Shown piece after piece: positions 1 to 5,210 of a stretch of 7,264 nt of DNA. The notes under the pieces were generated by a model. It did no database searches and had not been told where the DNA came from. It saw only the letters and a list, made by a program, of their open reading frames with translations. Where the stretch lies: NCBI GenBank assembly GCA_014381795.1, contig JACNKY010000232.1, forward strand, positions 1-7,264. The letters run 5' to 3'. Both the position numbers and the translations under genes were made by a program. Numbering within the stretch: the stretch's first letter is position 1; each line of letters starts with the position of its first letter. This stretch comes from Pseudomonadota bacterium (lineage in GTDB: Bacteria > SAR324 > NAC60-12).

Positions 1-1
1 T

Positions 2-514
2 GGTATTTTACTTGAAACAATCAAAATACCGGCTCAGAATTTTCCTGTGTTGATCCTGGGGATTGGTTTAAACACTAAAGGTTTTCTCAAAGATTATCCG
101 GAAGAACTACAGGACATTTTGACTACTCTGGAAACAGAAATTGCTCAAAACTCAAATCTAATTATCGGAGCAGAAGATCAAGCTGCTCTTGATAATGAAA
201 CAGTATTTAAGTTGCTTTTAAAAGAATTGGAATGCTGTTTTGAAGAATTTAGTAAAAATATTACTACAAACAGAAAAGCTGACTATTTAACAGACGGTCA
301 AAGCGCACTTCTGGAAGAATGGTTAAAACGCTCGCAGGCAAGAGGCAGGAAGGTACGTAGTTTGAATAACGTAGAAGAACAGACAAAAAGCTCAGGAAGC
401 GTTGGTACTATTGAAGGATTAACAAAGGAGGGTTATCTGCAAATCCGGACAGAAACAGGAGAATTACTGACACATGTTTCCGGAGATATTATTGAAATAA
501 GAGAGGGACAGTAA
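2..514 (+). CDS. birA: Biotin--[acetyl-CoA-carboxylase] ligase, C-terminal part (5' end outside window)
   Basis: Reading frame 2 is open from the window edge to the TAA at 512-514, giving 170 residues. It begins GILLETIKIPAQNFPVLILG, which matches the conserved stretch just after the catalytic lysine of biotin protein ligases (KLAGILVE in E. coli BirA), followed by the strand GIGLN. Further on, LLEEWLKRSQARGRKV resembles the conserved LLxxW...GxxV segment. The last ~50 residues (GTIEGLTKEGYLQIRTETGE...VSGDIIEIR) look like the small beta-barrel C-terminal domain. The enzyme activates biotin with ATP and attaches it to the carrier protein of acetyl-CoA carboxylase in the cytoplasm. The N-terminal half, including the GRGRxGR biotinyl-AMP motif and any DNA-binding domain, lies outside, so it cannot be said whether this is a repressor-type BirA. 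A GTG at 47 is internal, not the start: homology runs through it. The stop codon overlaps the start of coaX, which suggests an operon. Confidence 0.9.
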   Translation, partial: GILLETIKIPAQNFPVLILGIGLNTKGFLKDYPEELQDILTTLETEIAQNSNLIIGAEDQAALDNETVFKLLLKELECCFEEFSKNITTNRKADYLTDGQSALLEEWLKRSQARGRKVRSLNNVEEQTKSSGSVGTIEGLTKEGYLQIRTETGELLTHVSGDIIEIREGQ

Positions 515-1311
515 TGATTATAGCCGTAGACATAGGCAACAGTGACGTAGTACTTGGCTTAGTCAAAGATTCAAATACATTACAGAGTTGGCGCCTGCAT
601 ACCAGTATTCATCAGAGTGTAGATGAATATGAAATACTTGTTCGGGGTATGCTTTTCGCATGCGATTTTAGTTTGGAAGAGGCGCAAGGTGCAGTGTTGA
701 GTTCAGTAGTTCCGGAACTGACGGAAGTCTTTACTATACTGCTTGAAAATTTGATTGGAAAACCTCCAATCTTGGTCAGTCACGAATGCAATCTTGGTAT
801 TGAAATAAATACTGACACACCAGCTAAGGTTGGTCAGGACAGACTGATCAATGCCTCAGCTGCATACCAACAATATAAAACCTCACTGATCATTATTGAT
901 TGCGGTACTGCTACTACACTGGATGTAGTCACTGCGGATGGAGTTTTTCAAGGAGGTGTGATTTGTCCGGGACTATTAATATCGGCTGACGTACTGTTTA
1001 CAAAAGCCGCTCAACTGTTTCAAGTAAATCTTGAAATGCCGGAATACGTAATCGGGAAGAATACGACTGACAGTCTTAAATCCGGTCTAATCTACGGTTA
1101 CGGAGGAATGATAGATTCGTTGATTAAAAGAATAACGAATGAAATTGAACAACAGGGTCAACCAACGCCGACAGCTGTAATCACCGGCGGGTTAGCAGCA
1201 AAACTTTTACCGATTCTGTCAAACGTTAATTATCACGATGATTTAACTTTGCGTGGTTTATATCTTTTTTATCTTCTCAATAAAAATAATACTAGAGGGA
1301 AGCGTCTCTAA
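514..1311 (+). CDS. coaX: Type III pantothenate kinase (CoaX)
   Basis: The protein has 265 residues, close to the usual 250-260 for CoaX. It phosphorylates pantothenate with ATP in the first committed step of coenzyme A synthesis in the cytoplasm; type III enzymes differ from CoaA in being insensitive to CoA feedback. Visible ASKHA-fold motifs are DIGNS at residues 6-10 (phosphate loop), GQDR at 107-110 (usually GADR, with D109 as likely catalytic base), DCGTATT at 129-135, GGVICPG at 147-153 and TGG at 224-226. The alanine of GADR is replaced by glutamine, a substitution of a non-catalytic position. The ATG overlaps the birA stop in TAATG, and GAGAGGGA just upstream can serve as ribosome-binding site, so translation is probably coupled to birA. 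The birA-coaX order is common in bacteria. Type III kinases usually need a monovalent cation and dimerise; nothing here argues against it. Confidence 0.95.
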   Translation: MIIAVDIGNSDVVLGLVKDSNTLQSWRLHTSIHQSVDEYEILVRGMLFACDFSLEEAQGAVLSSVVPELTEVFTILLENLIGKPPILVSHECNLGIEINTDTPAKVGQDRLINASAAYQQYKTSLIIIDCGTATTLDVVTADGVFQGGVICPGLLISADVLFTKAAQLFQVNLEMPEYVIGKNTTDSLKSGLIYGYGGMIDSLIKRITNEIEQQGQPTPTAVITGGLAAKLLPILSNVNYHDDLTLRGLYLFYLLNKNNTRGKRL

Positions 1312-1366
1312 TTTACAAAGACAGAAAATATCAGTTCACCAAAAACATTACAACTGTAAGTAAAAC

Positions 1367-2425
1367 ATGGCTGAAGAAAAAGTTGACGGACTGGAAGGTC
1401 TGGACGATTTTGGTGACGATTTTGGGGAACAACTCGATTCCTTCATGGAAAATGACGGAGAAGAGGAGAGTGACAGCGAATTGGATTCATTTTTTGAAGA
1501 TCTTTCTACAATCGATGACCTTGAAGGTGACGATGATAGTGAACCTGCAGAAGATAAAATAGAAGAAGAAAAGACTGATGATGATGAGGATGGAAATGTC
1601 GATGTCGATGTCGATGTCGATGATGATGATGATGATGATGATGAGGACGCTCCACTTGAAGATGAAACAGAGGCAGAGACTGATGACATCCCAACTGCTG
1701 AACCGAAGAAAAAGAAAGCTTTGTCAAAGAAATCGATTGCTTTTAAGCCACTTATTTTCTCCAGTATTACAGGTTTAATTTTGGGAGTTATCACAGTTGT
1801 TGTACTTTATTATTTAGCTACACCTACTGAGACAGCTTTACCTGAAATAGTCGTAGAAATACCGACTGAACCTGTCCCAATAGCAAAGGTCAGTAAACCT
1901 GAACCAAAAAAAGCAAAGCCAAAAGCGAAATCTAAATCAATCAGCTATTACGTCCAAGTTGTTTCCTGTATTTCCCTTGAATGCGTGGACGATAGTCGTC
2001 TTAAATTAAAAACTTTAGGTTATAAATCACGTGTCCGCACATCCAGTAATAGTTCAGGAATTTCTGAGATCATTTCCACAAAAGTTTTAGGTGAAGAGTA
2101 TTCTGCTAGAATGGTTAAGATAATTAATAACAATAATCCAATGGCGGGACACGCTTTTCGGAAATCAATTGAAAATGGATACCAGGTATCGCTCGGGCTA
2201 TTTCCGGATTTAGAAACTGCAAACAGAGTAAGAACTTATTTAAATCAAGCTTTCAAGGATAATATCTTCTTTAATATACAGCGTACTACACAGGTAATTC
2301 GTTTTCAGGCTGTACAAATAGCAGGGTTGAAATCAAGAAAAGATGCTGAAAAATTGCGTGATAAATTGAGGAAGAACAACCCTAATTTTCAAAGCGCATT
2401 TGTTAAAGCAGTTGTAAAACGATAA
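1367..2425 (+). CDS. Membrane-anchored SPOR-like protein with very acidic cytoplasmic domain
   Basis: The 352-residue protein divides into four parts. Residues 1-113 are almost entirely acidic and low in complexity, including VDVDVDVD followed by seven Asp. Residues 114-127 are basic (KKKKALSKKS). Residues ~129-151 form one hydrophobic span (LIFSSITGLILGVITVVVLY), so the topology is N-terminus inside. A Pro/Lys-rich linker (~152-190) leads to a periplasmic part with SPOR-like segments: YYVQVVS at 194-200, GYQVSLGLFPDLETANRVR at 271-289 and FQAVQIAGLKSRKDAEKLRD at 313-332. SPOR domains bind denuded peptidoglycan glycan strands and commonly bring proteins to division sites. The first and second SPOR-like pieces are farther apart than in a normal ~75-residue domain, so there may be one domain with an insertion or two degenerate ones. 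It starts 55 bp after coaX without a clear terminator between, so co-transcription is likely. There is no strong Shine-Dalgarno sequence. The SPOR call rests on pattern and architecture and not on a profile search. Confidence 0.75.
   Translation: MAEEKVDGLEGLDDFGDDFGEQLDSFMENDGEEESDSELDSFFEDLSTIDDLEGDDDSEPAEDKIEEEKTDDDEDGNVDVDVDVDDDDDDDDEDAPLEDETEAETDDIPTAEPKKKKALSKKSIAFKPLIFSSITGLILGVITVVVLYYLATPTETALPEIVVEIPTEPVPIAKVSKPEPKKAKPKAKSKSISYYVQVVSCISLECVDDSRLKLKTLGYKSRVRTSSNSSGISEIISTKVLGEEYSARMVKIINNNNPMAGHAFRKSIENGYQVSLGLFPDLETANRVRTYLNQAFKDNIFFNIQRTTQVIRFQAVQIAGLKSRKDAEKLRDKLRKNNPNFQSAFVKAVVKR
1598..1642 (+). repeat. In-frame microsatellite: four GTCGAT then seven GAT
   Basis: Four perfect tandem copies of the hexamer GTCGAT (1598-1621) are followed directly by seven perfect GAT copies (1622-1642). 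They encode (Val-Asp)4 and Asp7 in the acidic N-terminal part of the SPOR-like protein. Both unit lengths are multiples of three, so slippage would change tract length without breaking the frame. The arrangement looks like a GAT run diversified into GTCGAT, or the reverse. Confidence 0.95.
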
Positions 2426-2519
2426 AAATAATTTAAAGGGGTTTTTCCCAGGAAAACAACTATAACTTTTATTGCCTAGGAATCTTCAAATACTTTTTGT
2501 TATTTTCACAAATTTAAGT

Positions 2520-2548
2520 TTGGCTTTTTCTTATTTTTAAAATAATAT
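2520..2548 (+). promoter_or_regulatory. Possible sigma70-type promoter of the 37-residue membrane protein gene
   Basis: TTGGCT at 2520-2525 (4 of 6 to TTGACA) and TAATAT at 2543-2548 (4 of 6 to TATAAT) are separated by exactly 17 bp in a very AT-rich stretch. A transcript would start near 2555, about 30 bases before the AAAGGAG ribosome-binding site. A second -10-like hexamer, TATAAC at 2567-2572, lacks a good -35 partner. AT-rich sequence gives such matches by chance, so this is tentative. Confidence 0.3.
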
Positions 2549-2592
2549 TAATGCTCAAATTCATAGTATAACTATCATTAAAAGGAGCATTT

Positions 2593-2706
2593 ATGGGACT
2601 GAGTTGGACAATCGTATTTGTTATTCTGGTCGTAGGATTCATTTTAATTCCAGGAACAGTTTTCTTGTCAAATATTAGCCGTATCCGCAAAGAAAAAACT
2701 CAGTAA
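2593..2706 (+). CDS. Small single-span membrane protein, 37 residues, function unknown
   Basis: ATG at 2593 is preceded by AAAGGAG (2581-2587) at a 5-base spacing, the strongest ribosome-binding site in the window. The frame runs to TAA at 2704-2706. The product begins MGLSWTIVFVILVVG, has one hydrophobic segment at about residues 5-25 (containing P20 and G21), and ends with a charged tail, SRIRKEKTQ. By the positive-inside rule the C-terminus would be cytoplasmic. A possible promoter lies upstream and a terminator hairpin overlaps the stop codon, so the gene looks like a free-standing transcription unit between the SPOR-like and serine-hydrolase genes. I do not recognise the sequence; it is not CcoS-like. 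Small single-span proteins often bind and tune a larger membrane complex, but nothing here names a partner. The combination of ribosome-binding site, hydrophobic span and terminator is the case for a real gene. Confidence 0.75.
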   Translation: MGLSWTIVFVILVVGFILIPGTVFLSNISRIRKEKTQ

Positions 2707-2748
2707 TAGCAGGTTTTCACTCAGCATTCTGCTATTTTGAGTATTTTT
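2698..2748 (+). terminator. Rho-independent terminator overlapping the small-protein stop codon
   Basis: AATAGCAG (2705-2712) pairs perfectly with CTGCTATT (2729-2736). The stem extends outward, after a small internal loop, by ACTCA (2698-2702) with TGAGT (2738-2742), and inward by a G-T pair. A run of T (2744-2748) follows. The A-run at 2693-2697 could also pair with this T-run, so the structure may work on both strands. The left arm includes the end of the small reading frame and its TAA. Confidence 0.7.
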
Positions 2749-2779
2749 CAAAAGTCTTCAGGGAATTTGTCTTTCAGAC

Positions 2780-2808
2780 TTGACCAAGCAAAGTTTTAAA
2801 GCTAAATC
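2780..2808 (+). promoter_or_regulatory. Possible promoter for the SH3/serine hydrolase gene
   Basis: TTGACC at 2780-2785 matches 5 of 6 bases of the -35 consensus and is followed after 17 bp by TAAATC at 2803-2808, only 3 of 6 to the -10 consensus. It lies just after the terminator at 2698-2748, where a new promoter is expected. The resulting leader would be about 110 bases. The poor -10 keeps confidence low. Confidence 0.3.
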
Positions 2809-2925
2809 CTTTTAAACTCCCCACGGTAATCACTCAGCAAGACACGTAATGTAACAGTCAGTCAATTTTCTTTGAGAGATATATTGAAAGTCAGACTCTG
2901 CCTGTTGCCTGCACAAGCAAGATAT

Positions 2926-4251
2926 ATGTTTTTCTGTAAACTGTGCTCCCTCAGTCTCTTATCACTCAACCTGTTCTTCTCTGTCATTCTCCTTTACGCA
3001 AAAGAACATTCTCTTCCCACAAATTTACAACTCGATCCTGTACTGTCTCCTGAGGCTAAAGTTGAACAATTAATTCACAAATCAAACTTTTTAAATAAGC
3101 TCAGCAGTTATGCTGTAGTTACTGCTTCTGCATTAAATTTACGTTCCAGTCCCAACACCAAAGAACCTGCCTTAAAAGTTCTTAACAAAGGCACACATTT
3201 ATTGAGTTTATCAGCTCCAAATAAAATATGGCTGAAAGTCAAAATCCCACAGGGCGTTCAAGGTTGGGTAGCTCAAGAACATGTCAAATTATATCTGCCG
3301 GAAGGGTTGCCTTATTATGCAGGCAAATTTAACTCCACCTCCTTCACTTCATCACTGGAAGCTATTATTCTGGAGTACATGAAAGAAGTCTATACCAAAA
3401 ATAAACTGAAGAGAAATGACAAACTTTCAATTGTTGTACAAGATCTTACAACTGGGAAATTACTGGTTTCTCTACGATCTAGGCAAAGTGTAAAATCAGC
3501 CAGTACCATCAAAGTACCAATACTTCATGCATACATGATTCAGCGTTTTAATGGAAATTTCATCGAGTCATCAAGTCACAAAAAGCTGATTGAGGAAATG
3601 ATCCGTTTCAGCAACAACCAAAGCACAAATACTATTATTAAATTGTTAGGTGGTACTGAAAATATTCAGCGCATACTTAACAACACAAAATTGTATAAAG
3701 AATTGAGTCTGAAAGAAACTATCCCTGAAGACGGGCGGACTTACAGGAATAAAATTTCTGCTGCAGATTTAAATCAGCTATTTGTGAACATCTGGTTTAA
3801 ACGTGTAATCGGTGCTAAATACAGTGCGCAAATAAACAAAGAAGCAGCAAGGGAAATGCTTTATTTACTAAGCCTTCCCGGTCATTCCTGGCTGAAAGAC
3901 CGGATTAAAGCCGACACCTGTTTTTCGGCAAATAAATCAGTCAAACTATGGGACAAAACCGGATTTGTAAAAGGAGTAAACGGAAACGCAGGTGTTATAG
4001 AAATAGATACTCCTCATGGAAGAAGAGCTTATTCGCTTGTAATGTTCATGGAACGTGAAGATTATCAAACAATCGAAGGAGATTCAAACCGCTGGTCTGA
4101 GCGTGTAAGTCTGCATATGCGTAAAATTTCTGAGATTACGTTCGCCTTTATTTCCAACCGCTACGAAAGTTATTATGAGTGCGGACGTTCACAACTCATT
4201 CGTTATACCAAACTGGCTCTCGCACCGCATCCACTCCAAACCTCTCTTTAG
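2926..4251 (+). CDS. Exported bacterial SH3 domain protein with class A beta-lactamase-like serine hydrolase domain
   Basis: I chose the ATG at 2926 (441 residues) over the TTG at 2872, because it puts a signal peptide at the N-terminus: MFFCK, hydrophobic core to about residue 23, likely cleavage after LLYA (residue 25). Neither start has a good ribosome-binding site. Residues ~62-123 look like a bacterial SH3 domain (ASALNLRSSPN, later KVLNKGT and QGWVAQEHVKLY), a fold that often binds cell wall. Residues ~143-400 resemble class A beta-lactamase/penicillin-binding folds (Beta-lactamase2 type): SxxK as S193-T-I-K196 in SASTIKVPIL, SxN as S229-N-N231, and K344-T-G346. The distance from SxxK to SxN is 36 residues, against about 60 in classic class A enzymes, so a segment is missing. 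The usual ExxLN of the omega loop is not seen; E264 or E268 are only candidates for the deacylating glutamate. It could be a beta-lactamase or a peptidoglycan-directed or regulatory serine hydrolase; resistance should not be assumed. Confidence 0.82.
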   Translation: MFFCKLCSLSLLSLNLFFSVILLYAKEHSLPTNLQLDPVLSPEAKVEQLIHKSNFLNKLSSYAVVTASALNLRSSPNTKEPALKVLNKGTHLLSLSAPNKIWLKVKIPQGVQGWVAQEHVKLYLPEGLPYYAGKFNSTSFTSSLEAIILEYMKEVYTKNKLKRNDKLSIVVQDLTTGKLLVSLRSRQSVKSASTIKVPILHAYMIQRFNGNFIESSSHKKLIEEMIRFSNNQSTNTIIKLLGGTENIQRILNNTKLYKELSLKETIPEDGRTYRNKISAADLNQLFVNIWFKRVIGAKYSAQINKEAAREMLYLLSLPGHSWLKDRIKADTCFSANKSVKLWDKTGFVKGVNGNAGVIEIDTPHGRRAYSLVMFMEREDYQTIEGDSNRWSERVSLHMRKISEITFAFISNRYESYYECGRSQLIRYTKLALAPHPLQTSL

Positions 4252-4322
4252 ATTTCATCCGGCGATAAGCAAAGTAAGCCAGCTTAGTCATACATTTCTC
4301 ACTCAGTAATAATAGTAGAACT

Positions 4323-5030
4323 ATGAAACTGGAAGAACGTCTACAGTGGTTTTTTGAGCGAAAGTTGATTATGCTCTTTCTCTGGGAAGAGCGTTTTTTA
4401 AACCCCTTGATTCCTCATGAGATGAGTCGACTAAAAACTTCGGGACTGCTTGAAGATGAGGAAACTCTCAAATTGATGGAGAATATTTTTCCTGAATCGA
4501 TAACTCAGTTGCCAACAGGCATGTATTTCCCAGTGCCCATCTCAAGAGCACTCAAACAGGGAAATGATTTTTCAACTGAACTTGCAATGCGCTTTCACTA
4601 TGACTTTATCAAGGTTGATCAACATCAAAAATGGAGTATGCGTGAAAAAAGTATCCGCGGAAAGGTATTAGCTCTTTTTGAATCAAATCTGTTTTATGAA
4701 AAAGAGAGCAAACTTTATTTTGTTGAGTATTGGAGTGATAACCGCTGGGACAAATGCTACCTCGAATGTGCTATAACACCGATGCGGGCATTGGCCTTAG
4801 AGCTAGTTCAAGAGGAGTTTAAAATGCAGTTTAATAACCAGAAAAATGAGTCACTTGAGCTCCACAGCTTCCGCATGGATAAAAAGGAAAGATGTTTTGT
4901 CCGTACTCAAAACTATGGAGAAGTCTTGCTTGCTGATGCTCCAAGATTCTGGCTGTTGAATCATTTGGATGAATCCGGTTCATACTTTGAGTTTGGCGAG
5001 AGGCATTTTCCACTAACTTTTTCCGAATGA
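4323..5030 (+). CDS. Conserved-looking soluble protein of unknown function, 235 residues
   Basis: I do not recognise this protein. It starts at ATG 4323, 71 bp after the serine hydrolase gene on the same strand, with no convincing Shine-Dalgarno sequence. There is no signal peptide or membrane span, so it is probably cytoplasmic. It is rich in aromatic residues and in Glu/Lys/Arg, and balanced like a folded globular protein. The densest stretch is residues 131-153 (YFVEYWSDNRWDKCYLECA followed by ITP), with several Trp, Tyr and Cys close together; this looks like a conserved core strand pair and would be the best search seed. A second such region is near the end (RFWLLNHLDESGS, then HFPLTF). 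Base composition and codon use look like those of its neighbours. It could share a transcript with the gene before it, but function cannot be inferred from that. Confidence 0.75.
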   Translation: MKLEERLQWFFERKLIMLFLWEERFLNPLIPHEMSRLKTSGLLEDEETLKLMENIFPESITQLPTGMYFPVPISRALKQGNDFSTELAMRFHYDFIKVDQHQKWSMREKSIRGKVLALFESNLFYEKESKLYFVEYWSDNRWDKCYLECAITPMRALALELVQEEFKMQFNNQKNESLELHSFRMDKKERCFVRTQNYGEVLLADAPRFWLLNHLDESGSYFEFGERHFPLTFSE

Positions 5031-5119
5031 AGTCACTACACCGAATATTCTCACTGGATTAAAAGTTTTATGACCGTTATCAATAAGTTTTTCAGCACCC
5101 AGCAATTCAGCAGAATCCA

Positions 5120-5148
5120 TTAAAGATATAGTTAATTTAGGATATAAT
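5120..5148 (+). promoter_or_regulatory. Promoter-like sequence with consensus TATAAT, pointing into the convergent secreted-protein gene
   Basis: A perfect TATAAT lies at 5143-5148, with TTAAAG (3 of 6) 17 bp upstream at 5120-5125. No plus-strand gene begins shortly downstream. If active, transcription would run antisense through the minus-strand gene that ends at 5211. The region is AT-rich and the -35 is poor, so this may be a chance match. Confidence 0.25.
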
Positions 5149-5210
5149 AGTTATTATTTTTTACGTTGAGCATAGCAGTCTTTTATTTAAGCGTGCAAAA
5201 TCAACCAGTT

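Noticed and set aside
1348..1794. Serine-rich minus-strand open frame (and other His- or Met-rich frames at 1506-1778)
   Set aside because: They are shadows of the GAT/GAA-rich acidic coding region; low-complexity poly-Ser, poly-His and poly-Met come directly from the microsatellite read in other frames.
2445..2482. Hairpin after the SPOR-like gene (TTCCCAGG with CCTAGGAA, one mismatch; also a smaller one at 2441-2457)
   Set aside because: The stems are imperfect or compete with each other and no T-run follows directly, so it is not a convincing intrinsic terminator, although transcript ends are expected here.
2752..2781. Inverted repeat AAGTCT / AGACTT with an 18-base loop
   Set aside because: A six-base AT-rich stem with a long loop is expected by chance, and no T-run or gene edge fits.
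2872..2925. TTG start for the serine hydrolase gene, adding 18 residues
   Set aside because: No ribosome-binding site, and the extension puts extra residues before an already complete signal peptide that begins at ATG 2926.
2698..4311. Direct repeat ACTCAGTAATA at 2698-2708 and 4301-4311
   Set aside because: An 11-base repeat is expected several times in a 7-kb AT-rich window; no flanking similarity was found.
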